Source: Flavobacteriaceae bacterium
Lineage (GTDB): Bacteria > Bacteroidota > Bacteroidia > Flavobacteriales > Flavobacteriaceae
Reading direction: 5' to 3'
Length of the DNA: 8,680 bases
NCBI GenBank assembly: GCA_023145595.1
Contig: JAGLDM010000180.1
Span: 1 to 8,680, forward strand
In this document: piece by piece, positions 1 through 6,512 of the stretch
How positions within the stretch are numbered: position 1 is the stretch's first letter
How the letters are laid out: each line of letters starts with the position of its first letter
The notes under the pieces: model-generated
Told to the model about the DNA's origin: nothing
What the model saw: only the letters and a program-made list of their open reading frames with translations
Databases searched by the model: none
Position numbers and translations under genes: made by a program

Positions 1-10
1 ATACCTGACA

Positions 11-1300
11 CTAAATACCAGATACCTTTTCCATCGCTTTTTCAATCGCTATTTCAACTATACTCATATCTTCATCACTCAAAGCCGATGATAAAAACCA
101 TGCTTCAAATTGAGAAGGTGGCAAAAACACGCCGTTATGAATCATTTCCCAAAAGAATATTCCGAATTTTTCGGTATCACTTGTTTGTGCTAATGTAAAA
201 TCAGTTACTACTTCATTCGTGAAAAACGGATTAATCATAGAACCAAAACGGTTCACTGTCAAATCAACATTATATTTCTTGGCTGAATATAACAAAAACC
301 CTTCAATTTTTTCTGCGTTTGAATTAAATTCAGCATACGGATCTTGCTTTTTCAATTCAGTTAAAGTCGCAATTCCAGATGCCATTGCAATCGGATTACC
401 AGACAAAGTTCCTGCCTGATACATGGCTCCTAACGGCGACACCATTTCCATAATTTCATTACGCGCACCATAAGCACCAACCGGAAAACCTCCACCAATT
501 ACTTTACCTAAACAGGTAATATCTGCTTGCACATCAAACAATTCTTGGGCTCCACCAAATTTTGAACGAAAACCTGTCATTACTTCATCTGCAATCAATA
601 AAATTCCGTTTGTTTCACACAAACTTTTCAATTCTTTTAAGAAATTATTCTGTGGAATCACAACACCCATATTTCCGCCAACCGGCTCAATAATAATGGC
701 CGCAATATCTTTATTTTCGTCAATATGTTTTTGAACAGATGCTAAATTATTATACTCAGCAATTAAGGTATTTTTCACTGCATCGTTTGGCACCCCTTTA
801 CTTCCTGGAATACTCAAAGTTGCCAATCCTGAACCTGCTGCCACTAACAAAGCATCGGAATGCCCATGGTAACAACCTGCAAATTTTATGATTTTATCGT
901 GACCCGTAAATGCTCTTGCCAAACGCAAAGCACTTAATACCGCTTCTGTTCCTGAACTTACAAATCTTACTTTATCCATACCCGGAAAAGCATCGCAAAC
1001 AATTTTTGCTAATATGATTTCATTTTCTGTAGAGGCTCCAAAAGTGTAACCGTTTTTCAAGGATTTCTTTATAGCCTTTTGAACTTTTTTATGTCGATGC
1101 CCTAAAATCATTGGACCATAAGACAATACTAAATCTACATATTCATTATTATCAACATCAATGATTTTTGATCCTTTTGCTTTCTTTATAAACAATGGAT
1201 TACCACCCACAGAGGCAAATGCTCTTACAGGAGAGTTTACAGCTCCTACTAAATTTACGAGTCCTTGATTGTATAGTTTTTCTGATTTTTTGAATTGCAT
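11..1300 (-). CDS. hemL: Glutamate-1-semialdehyde 2,1-aminomutase
   Basis: PLP-dependent aminomutase that converts glutamate-1-semialdehyde, the product of HemA, into 5-aminolevulinate; a cytosolic enzyme of the C5 route. The 429 residues match the family length. The N-terminus carries the family signature NSPVRAF (22-28), followed by SSGTEA (115-120) for cofactor phosphate binding, the HGHSD segment (145-149), ADEV (237-240) with the aspartate that contacts the PLP ring nitrogen, and LGKVIGGGFPVGA (264-276) with K266 as the expected Schiff-base lysine. The ATG at 1300 places the conserved N-terminus correctly. It lies 95 bp downstream of hemB with no clear promoter in the gap, so read-through from the hemA-hemCD-hemB unit is likely but not shown. 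Glutamate-1-semialdehyde is unstable, so co-occurrence with hemA makes sense. The gene ends only 10 bp from the window edge, so what follows is unknown. The identification is very secure. Confidence 0.97.
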   Translation of the reverse strand: MQFKKSEKLYNQGLVNLVGAVNSPVRAFASVGGNPLFIKKAKGSKIIDVDNNEYVDLVLSYGPMILGHRHKKVQKAIKKSLKNGYTFGASTENEIILAKIVCDAFPGMDKVRFVSSGTEAVLSALRLARAFTGHDKIIKFAGCYHGHSDALLVAAGSGLATLSIPGSKGVPNDAVKNTLIAEYNNLASVQKHIDENKDIAAIIIEPVGGNMGVVIPQNNFLKELKSLCETNGILLIADEVMTGFRSKFGGAQELFDVQADITCLGKVIGGGFPVGAYGARNEIMEMVSPLGAMYQAGTLSGNPIAMASGIATLTELKKQDPYAEFNSNAEKIEGFLLYSAKKYNVDLTVNRFGSMINPFFTNEVVTDFTLAQTSDTEKFGIFFWEMIHNGVFLPPSQFEAWFLSSALSDEDMSIVEIAIEKAMEKVSGI

Positions 1301-1395
1301 ATTTAATTTATTTAAACGTGTAATTGTTTATTTGTGTAATTGTTCTAATACAATTCCGATAATTATTGGAACCGTTCAGTAAACAGTTAAACAAT
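1301..1395 (-). other. hemB-hemL intergenic spacer with direct repeat
   Basis: AT-rich 95-bp gap. It holds an exact 11-bp direct repeat, GTGTAATTGTT, at 1318-1328 and 1334-1344 (start-to-start spacing 16 bp), and a 6-bp inverted repeat AATTGT/ACAATT at 1338-1343 and 1350-1355. Another small inverted repeat, GTTAAA/TTTAAC, spans 1386-1400 across the hemB stop codon. None has the GC-rich stem plus T-run of an intrinsic terminator, and no TAnnTTTG box faces hemL. The repeats could be a protein site or simple-sequence drift; no function is assigned. Confidence 0.4.
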
Positions 1396-2361
1396 TTAAC
1401 TTTTTAACAATTTTCTGGCTACTTCCTTAGCAAAATAAGTGATAATTATATCTGCTCCTGCTCTTTTCATTGACAGTAACGATTCCATCATTACCTTTTC
1501 ACCATCTATCCAACCTTTTTCTGCTGCGGCTTTTATCATTGCGTATTCTCCACTTACATTATAACACGCAATGGGTCTATCAAAATTATTCTTTAAATCA
1601 CGAACAATATCTAAATACGATAATGCTGGTTTTACCATTAAAACATCTGCACCTTCTTCATCATCAAAAGTTGCTTCACGCATGGCTTCATCCCTATTCG
1701 CCGGATCCATTTGATAGGTTTTACGATCTCCAAAACTTGGAGCCGAATCTGCCGCATCTCTAAAAGGGCCATAATATGCCGATGAATATTTTACCGAATA
1801 TGCCATTATTGGCAAGTCAACAAATCCTGTGTTATCCAATGATTCACGAACCATAGCAACCGTACCGTCCATCATACCAGAAGGGGCAATCATATCTGCT
1901 CCAGCCTGCGCATGCGAAATGGCTTGCTTTGCTATATTGACTAAAGTTGCATCGTTATCAACATCTTTATCGTGAATAATTCCGCAATGACCATGAGAAG
2001 TATATTCACAAAAACACACATCTGTTACGACATATAAACTCGGATAATTTTTCTTGATAAATTTAATTGCTTGCTGAATAATTCCGTTATCATTCCAAGT
2101 TTCTGTTCCTTCATCATCCTTTTCACTCGGAATGCCGAATAATAAAACGGAAGGTATATTTAGGGAAACAACTTCATCTAATTCCTTTGAGATTCTATCT
2201 AAAGAAAAACGTTTAATTCCGGGCATTGAAACAATTTCTGTTTCTATATTTTCACCTTCTTCAATAAATAACGGGTAAATTAAATCATCAACAGATAGTT
2301 TAGTTTCTCTAACTAATCGTCTTATGTTTTCCGATTTACGAAGTCTTCTTGTTCTATTCAT
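1396..2361 (-). CDS. hemB: Porphobilinogen synthase (5-aminolevulinate dehydratase)
   Basis: Condenses two 5-aminolevulinate molecules into porphobilinogen in the cytosol. Numbering from the chosen ATG (321 residues, the usual size), the zinc-binding signature is [11 protein letters not shown] with C116, C118 and C126, so this is a zinc-type enzyme rather than an aspartate-rich Mg-only one. The two catalytic lysines lie in [14 protein letters not shown] (K191) and [12 protein letters not shown] (K244). The frame could open at a GTG at 2380-2382, but that adds only seven residues, lies inside a repeat-like palindrome, and the homologous N-terminus ([19 protein letters not shown]) begins at the ATG at 2359-2361, which is preceded by GAAGAA. 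It sits between hemCD and hemL on the same strand and probably belongs to the hemA-led unit. Confidence 0.97.
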   Translation of the reverse strand: MNRTRRLRKSENIRRLVRETKLSVDDLIYPLFIEEGENIETEIVSMPGIKRFSLDRISKELDEVVSLNIPSVLLFGIPSEKDDEGTETWNDNGIIQQAIKFIKKNYPSLYVVTDVCFCEYTSHGHCGIIHDKDVDNDATLVNIAKQAISHAQAGADMIAPSGMMDGTVAMVRESLDNTGFVDLPIMAYSVKYSSAYYGPFRDAADSAPSFGDRKTYQMDPANRDEAMREATFDDEEGADVLMVKPALSYLDIVRDLKNNFDRPIACYNVSGEYAMIKAAAEKGWIDGEKVMMESLLSMKRAGADIIITYFAKEVARKLLKS

Positions 2362-2379
2362 AATTTGTTCTTCATTAAA

Positions 2380-2405
2380 CACTTCGACAGGCTCAGTGTG
2401 ACAAC
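2380..2405. repeat. REP-like palindromic element
   Basis: In the 58-bp hemCD-hemB gap lies CACTTCGACAGGCTCAGTG (2380-2398) followed by TGACA. Its reverse complement folds as a short imperfect hairpin: outer CACT/AGTG pairs, then tandem G-A mismatches, then an inner G-C pair. The motif family 'TTCGACAGGCTCAGTG' is familiar to me as a dispersed intergenic repeat in many Flavobacteriia and other genomes. That is recollection, not a search. Only one copy is present in this window, so its repeat status rests on that recollection and on its higher GC content compared with the flanks. Confidence 0.55.
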
Positions 2406-2419
2406 CCTATTTTTTGAAG

Positions 2420-3988
2420 TTATTGAAAGTACCTATTCACCGATTTAATCACATTTTCAATAGAAGGTAATTCTGAAACTTCCACTTTTTTAAAGTGCTT
2501 TCTTGCTTCGACAGCTGTTGTTTCTCCAATGCAAAATGCAACTGCCTTTGTATCTGAATTATCATTTAGATAACTTTCAATTCCAGATGGACTATAAAAT
2601 AATATTCCATCAAAAGTAGATTCAAATTTACGTTCGTTTAGAATTGTTCGATACGCCTCAAATTCATTTATTGCAATATTATTTTCTGAAAGAGTTATAC
2701 TTAATTCATCCCTTTTCAAATTCCCACAGAAATAAGTCACTTCTTCCATTCTCATTTTCACAATGAACTTGGCCAATTCCTTTGCTGAGTTTTCAACATG
2801 AGTCACTTTCCCAATCTTCCTTTCAATCAACCGTTTGGTTCTACGCCCAACACAATAGATGTTTTCAAAATCCAATTCAGACGGCGCAAAATTATGCAAT
2901 AAAGACTCCACCCCATTCTTACTTGTAAGAATTACATTTTTTATTTTATTCTTAATCAATCCTGGCTTTAAACGATTGTATCTTATTGCGATAAAATCAC
3001 TCATTTCTATACCAATCGTATCTGACAATAAATCTGTTTGATCGCTTGAAAGTTGTTTTGTAGATAATATTTTTATTGATTTAGGACCTGTAGCATCGGC
3101 AATCATCAATTTCTTACCTCCACGCTGTAAAATATCTTCAGCACAACGTCTCCCTAAGTCTTTTGAGTTTACTCTGTAACAAAGGTTGTCCATTTCAATT
3201 TTTTTCTTCCCATCAAGACTAAATAACGCTCCTTTAAAAACAATCTGTTCGTCTTTAAAAAACGCTAAAGCACCTATTGGCGCAGAGCAACCACCCTCTA
3301 AAACATGGAGAAATTGACGCTCTATATGTGCGCAAATCTCAGTTTCTTCATGGTTCAATTCTTTACAAACTTCCAGCAGTTCGTTATTTGTACCCAATGC
3401 TGCAACCATCACAACTCCTTGAGCTGGTGCAGGAATCATCCAATCTAATACCACATGGTTTTTAGGTAATAATTTCACGCGATGCAATCCGGCTTGAGCA
3501 AAAACAGCTCCGTTCCAATCGCTATCATCTAATTTTTGCATGCGTGTTTGCACATTACCACGCAAACCAACAATAGTATGTGTGGGGTGCTGATGTAACC
3601 ATTGTGCTTTACGACGTAAACTGCCTGTTGCAATAACCGCTTGGTGTTGATGTAAAAACTCTTCGTTATCTTTAAAAACCAAAACATCTAAAGAGCCTCC
3701 TCGTTTTAAAACGGCTGCTTGAACAACATTTTCTGGTAAAACAGTAGGAACATCTTTCATAGAATGCACCGCAATATCTATAGTTCCATTCAACAAAGCA
3801 ATGTCTAAATTTCTGGTAAAAACACCTGTTATTCCAAGTTCATAAAGTGGTTTCTTGAGGTCTAAATCACCTTGAGAGTCAATTTTTATGATTTCTGAAG
3901 TGTGACCTAATTCTTCCAATTGTCTGGCAGCTGTATTCGCTTGCCAAAGTGCTAATTCACTTGATCGTGTTCCTATTCTAATTTTCAT
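2420..3988 (-). CDS. hemCD: Fused hydroxymethylbilane synthase / uroporphyrinogen-III synthase
   Basis: One uninterrupted 522-residue frame carries two consecutive heme enzymes. Residues 1 to about 295 are HemC, which polymerises four porphobilinogens. It shows RIGTRSSELALWQA at the N-terminus, HSMKDVPT with the catalytic aspartate D79, the substrate-binding arginines of GSLRRKAQW (R125, R126) and GLRGNVQTR (R143, R149), and EGGCSAPIGA with C234, which anchors the dipyrromethane cofactor. Residues from about 302 to the end are HemD, which closes and inverts ring D. It shows VILTSKNGVESL, the FEAYRT strand, FYSPSGIESYL and CIGETTAVEA, all typical of this poorly conserved family. Separate HemC is about 310 and HemD about 220-250 residues, so both domains look complete. 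The ATG at 3986-3988 is preferred over a TTG two codons upstream; it overlaps the 3' end of hemA by 11 bp, suggesting coupled translation. Confidence 0.95.
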   Translation of the reverse strand: MKIRIGTRSSELALWQANTAARQLEELGHTSEIIKIDSQGDLDLKKPLYELGITGVFTRNLDIALLNGTIDIAVHSMKDVPTVLPENVVQAAVLKRGGSLDVLVFKDNEEFLHQHQAVIATGSLRRKAQWLHQHPTHTIVGLRGNVQTRMQKLDDSDWNGAVFAQAGLHRVKLLPKNHVVLDWMIPAPAQGVVMVAALGTNNELLEVCKELNHEETEICAHIERQFLHVLEGGCSAPIGALAFFKDEQIVFKGALFSLDGKKKIEMDNLCYRVNSKDLGRRCAEDILQRGGKKLMIADATGPKSIKILSTKQLSSDQTDLLSDTIGIEMSDFIAIRYNRLKPGLIKNKIKNVILTSKNGVESLLHNFAPSELDFENIYCVGRRTKRLIERKIGKVTHVENSAKELAKFIVKMRMEEVTYFCGNLKRDELSITLSENNIAINEFEAYRTILNERKFESTFDGILFYSPSGIESYLNDNSDTKAVAFCIGETTAVEARKHFKKVEVSELPSIENVIKSVNRYFQ

Positions 3989-5237
3989 TCTCAACTTCTA
4001 TATTATTAAAAACCTTTCTCATAACCGCAATACTTTGCGAAGGAGATGTGTTTTCATCTTTTAGGTGTTTGACAAATTGTGTAGTTATTTTCTGGATGAA
4101 CCTTGAAGTAATCATTTCTGCTTGATCAACATCAAACCCTGTAACTTTTTTTCTATGAAAGTTAATTTCGTTTTTTTGAATTTCCTCTAAAGATTTCTTT
4201 AAAGCAGTAATTGCTGGCGTATATCTTCTATGTTCTAACCAGTCTTCAAACTCTCCAATATACTTGTTTATAATCAAATCTGCTTTCGGAATTTCACGTT
4301 CACGCATGGCTAATGTCTCGTCGGTTATAGCAGACAATTCATCTACATTTACTAACGAAATATTTTTATAATCATTAATACCTTCGGCAACATTCTTGGG
4401 CATTGACAAATCTAATATTAGCATTTCCTTTGATTCTGAAATCATTGATTTCGTAATTGTAGGCTCAGGTGCTCCTGTAGAAACAATTAATATATCAGTT
4501 TTTTCAATTTCTTCTGACAAGTCTGAAAAGTCTGCAATTCTAATTCCGCTATTTTCTCTAGCAAACTCTTCTGCCTTTGATACGGTACGGTTTACTAAAC
4601 AAACACTTTTATTCTTGGTATATTCTGCTAAGTTTTTACAGGTATGCTTCCCCATTTTCCCTAGCCCAAATACTAAAATATTTTTGGAATTATAATCGGG
4701 TAAGTTCTTGATAATATACTGAACAGCAGCATAAGAAACAGAAGTCGTTCCTGAACTCAGTTTTGTTTGATTCTTAACTTTTTTACTTGCTTGAAGCACT
4801 AAGTTGGTCAAACGCTCTAGATAAGGATTCGTAGCATTTAAATTCTTTGCCTCTTTTAAGGCTTGCTTGAATTGCCCTACAATCTCATAATCTCCCAATA
4901 TTTGACTTTCTAATCCTGTAGCCAATCTGAATAAATGCAAAATAGTTTCTTGCCTTTTATAAACACTAGAAACTTTAATAAATTCATCAACAGAACCGTT
5001 TGAATATTTACAAAGTAGCTTGATTAGTTGAAACGGATGTTCCGCAAAACCAGTTATCTCTGTTCTATTGCAAGTCGATAATACAAAAAGCCCCTCAATT
5101 CCACTATTTTTTGCTTCTTCTAAAAGCAACAATTGATTTTCTTTTGTAATACTAAATCTACCACGAGTTAAAATATCGGCTTTTTTGTAGTTAAGCCCAA
5201 CATTGTATAGTTTTTGTGATAAATTTTTTAAGTCCAT
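3978..5237 (-). CDS. hemA: Glutamyl-tRNA reductase
   Basis: NADPH-dependent reduction of glutamyl-tRNA(Glu) to glutamate-1-semialdehyde, the committed and usually rate-controlling step of the C5 pathway. In the 419 residues from the chosen ATG: the N-terminal YNVGLNYKKAD, the catalytic cysteine C56 in LSTCNRTEIT, H101 in HLFRLATGLES, the GxGKMG nucleotide-binding loop at about 191-196 (ILVFGLGKMGKH), and a C-terminal helical dimerisation region containing RRYTPAITALK. An upstream TTG at 5250-5252 would add five residues, but the ATG at 5235-5237 fits homologue starts better and leaves room for a 5' leader. It is the first gene of the left operon and diverges from the PchR-like regulator, with a perfect inverted repeat about 50-90 bp upstream of its start. 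Control of hemA by that regulator is inferred from position only. Confidence 0.96.
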   Translation of the reverse strand: MDLKNLSQKLYNVGLNYKKADILTRGRFSITKENQLLLLEEAKNSGIEGLFVLSTCNRTEITGFAEHPFQLIKLLCKYSNGSVDEFIKVSSVYKRQETILHLFRLATGLESQILGDYEIVGQFKQALKEAKNLNATNPYLERLTNLVLQASKKVKNQTKLSSGTTSVSYAAVQYIIKNLPDYNSKNILVFGLGKMGKHTCKNLAEYTKNKSVCLVNRTVSKAEEFARENSGIRIADFSDLSEEIEKTDILIVSTGAPEPTITKSMISESKEMLILDLSMPKNVAEGINDYKNISLVNVDELSAITDETLAMREREIPKADLIINKYIGEFEDWLEHRRYTPAITALKKSLEEIQKNEINFHRKKVTGFDVDQAEMITSRFIQKITTQFVKHLKDENTSPSQSIAVMRKVFNNIEVENEN

Positions 5238-5263
5238 AAAATAAGATGTCAAATAAATATCGC

Positions 5264-5271
5264 CAAAAGTA
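5264..5271 (-). promoter_or_regulatory. Candidate hemA promoter -7 box
   Basis: Read on the minus strand the box is TACTTTTG, an exact match to the Bacteroidota -7 consensus TAnnTTTG. It would start transcription near 5260, about 23 nt before the hemA ATG. A second exact match, TAGTTTTG, lies just upstream (5286 down to 5279). Neither has a good TTTG-type -33 element at 19-21 bp, so a transcription activator may be needed, or the true promoter may differ. Confidence 0.35.
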
Positions 5272-5289
5272 CCAAGGTCAAAACTATAA

Positions 5290-5324
5290 AAACATCGACA
5301 AAAGAACTTTTTATGTCGATGTTT
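5290..5324. promoter_or_regulatory. Perfect 11-bp inverted repeat upstream of hemA
   Basis: Arms AAACATCGACA (5290-5300) and TGTCGATGTTT (5314-5324) are exact reverse complements separated by 13 bp. If hemA starts transcription near 5260, the dyad is centred at about -47; if it starts near 5275, at about -32. It could therefore be an operator for a dimeric regulator. Read in the hemA direction it also resembles a hairpin followed by TTTTTATAGTTTT, so it could act as a leader attenuator if transcription begins further upstream. The sequence alone does not separate these. Confidence 0.55.
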
Positions 5325-5480
5325 GATTATTTTACTAATTTAGACTCATTATAAATAAAGACCCAAACACCTCATACATAACAAAATAATAACATAAATA
5401 AGACTTATACATGACGAGTATCATATCAAAATACACCTAACAAATATAACAAATGCGTAAATCAACTTAGATTAAAAGTG

Positions 5481-5488
5481 TATTTTTG
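5481..5488 (+). promoter_or_regulatory. Candidate -7 box of the AraC-family regulator gene
   Basis: TATTTTTG followed by CA matches TAnnTTTG exactly and would place the transcript start near 5492, about 33 nt before the ATG. No TTG-type -33 element was found 17-23 bp upstream, so the call is tentative. The box also overlaps the TTG codon that would open the longest version of the reading frame, which argues against that early start. Confidence 0.4.
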
Positions 5489-5524
5489 CATAATAAAACA
5501 CGCTTTTTACTTCAAAATATCGCT

Positions 5525-6427
5525 ATGAATTTTAAACCAATTATTCGGGAAAACAACGACAAAAGTCCTGATTTTTTTCATAAAGAGTCTGGTCGCGTTT
5601 CTATCTTACATCTAAAGAACACGTCCGATAAAAAAGAAACCTATTTTCATCCTTTAGAAAATAATTACATTCAACTTTACTTTTGTTTGAACGAAAAGGC
5701 TTCAATTACCTTTAATATGGAGCATTGCAAAATAGAATTACAAGCAACAGAATCTGGATTAATCTATTACAAAGAAAATGAATCTAATTTACTTTTTGAG
5801 TTAGAAGAAAATGCAGAACTGGCTATTGTCTTGATTCCTCTAAAGCATTTTCACTCTCTATTTGCACATGAAGATAATTCTTATTTCAACTTTGAAAATA
5901 TTAAATTAGGGAAGCCTATTATCGAAACTCGACCCACAAGCACCTCTGTTCAAGCCATCATACATCAACTTTTTAATCAAAAAATAAACGACTCCTTAAA
6001 GTCATTATATGTAACAGGAAAAATCTACGAATTACTAAGTCTCTATTTTAGTTTTTCAGATGATAATGACACAGAACAATGCCCGTTTATGGCTGATGAC
6101 GAAACTGTTTTAAAAATAAAAAAAGTAAAAGATATTATTATTGCTGAAATGGTTTCTCCTCCAAGTTTAGAAGAACTGTCTAAAATGGTGGGACTCAATA
6201 TCAAAAAATTAAAAATAGGGTTCAAAGAACACTATGGATTACCAGTTTTCACATTCTTGTTTCATTATAAAATGGAACATGCCAAAAAATTATTATCTCA
6301 AAAAGGAAACAATGTAAATGAAGTTGCTTTACAAGTAGGATACACCACTTCAAGTCATTTTATTGTTGCCTTTAAAAAGAAATTTGGTATCACACCAAAA
6401 CAATTCACCAAACAAGAAATTAATTAA
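5525..6427 (+). CDS. AraC-family (PchR-like) transcriptional regulator
   Basis: A 300-residue protein with an N-terminal sensor region (about 1-185) and a C-terminal AraC-type DNA-binding domain. The first helix-turn-helix is around 214-247 (SLEELSKMVGLNIKKLKIGFKEHYG) and the second around 264-287 (VNEVALQVGYTTSSHFIVAFKKKFG), closing with ITPKQF. The 'GLN-x-KKL-x-x-GFKEHYG-x-x-x-F-x-F-L-x-x-YKMEHAKKLL' spacing is that of PchR/YbtA/AlcR-type regulators, which in characterised cases sense ferri-siderophores. The N-terminal half keeps the family's KIYELLSLYF stretch. A Cys-Pro dipeptide (C186-P187, QCPFMADDE) sits just before the DNA-binding domain. The ATG at 5525 is chosen over a TTG at 5486 that falls inside a -7-like box. 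Position between divergent hemA and downstream hemH makes iron- or heme-responsive control of this locus a reasonable inference; the ligand is not known. Confidence 0.88.
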   Translation: MNFKPIIRENNDKSPDFFHKESGRVSILHLKNTSDKKETYFHPLENNYIQLYFCLNEKASITFNMEHCKIELQATESGLIYYKENESNLLFELEENAELAIVLIPLKHFHSLFAHEDNSYFNFENIKLGKPIIETRPTSTSVQAIIHQLFNQKINDSLKSLYVTGKIYELLSLYFSFSDDNDTEQCPFMADDETVLKIKKVKDIIIAEMVSPPSLEELSKMVGLNIKKLKIGFKEHYGLPVFTFLFHYKMEHAKKLLSQKGNNVNEVALQVGYTTSSHFIVAFKKKFGITPKQFTKQEIN

Positions 6428-6438
6428 ATAAAACGAGC

Positions 6439-6489
6439 ATGCAAAAAACTATATCACCTACGGGGCGACTATTAGCGAAAAGCATATGA
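6439..6489 (+). CDS. Candidate 16-residue peptide upstream of hemH
   Basis: Between the regulator stop and hemH there is an ATG-initiated frame encoding MQKTISPTGRLLAKSI and ending in TGA. It starts 12 bp after the regulator stop and ends 23 bp before the hemH ATG. About 39% of its bases are G or C, with a GC-rich core (CCTACGGGGCGAC), which stands out in a gap that would otherwise be expected to be A/T-rich. GAG lies 3 bp before the ATG, a weak signal at best. The peptide is basic (+3) with no cysteine, histidine or obvious signal. I cannot match it to a named family. It could be a leader peptide, a real microprotein, or a structured RNA segment that happens to be open; cross-species codon conservation would decide. 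Confidence 0.35.
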   Translation: MQKTISPTGRLLAKSI

Positions 6490-6512
6490 CCTTATAAAAT
6501 AAGAAGAAGCAC

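Larger units (their letters stand above)
5238..5524. other. Divergent hemA / regulator control region
   Basis: The 287 bp between the divergent starts are very AT-rich, contain no credible small reading frame, and hold the inverted repeat at 5290-5324 plus -7-like boxes for both directions. On the minus strand a further exact TAnnTTTG match (TATATTTG, positions 5448 down to 5441) occurs far upstream of hemA without a matching -33 element. The left half (hemA side) has the strong dyad; the right half shows only loose A/T tracts. Confidence 0.6.

Noticed and set aside
1386..1400. GTTAAA/TTTAAC inverted repeat at the hemB stop as a terminator
   Set aside because: Six A/T-rich pairs with a 3-base loop and no T-run; too weak for an intrinsic terminator.
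1470..1763. 97-codon plus-strand frame opposite hemB
   Set aside because: Composition is rich in Leu/His/Pro without domain features; it mirrors the conserved hemB coding strand and is a shadow frame.
2362..2382. GTG-initiated N-terminal extension of hemB
   Set aside because: It adds seven residues not expected from the family, starts within the REP-like palindrome, and a well placed ATG follows at 2359-2361.
4396..4695. 99-codon plus-strand frame opposite hemA
   Set aside because: Antisense to the conserved NADPH-binding region of hemA, with no family resemblance or start signal.
5238..5252. TTG-initiated five-residue extension of hemA
   Set aside because: The ATG at 5235-5237 fits the usual start; no support for the rarer codon.
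5486..5524. TTG-initiated 13-residue extension of the regulator
   Set aside because: The TTG overlaps a -7-like promoter box and the ATG at 5525 gives a normal 300-residue protein.
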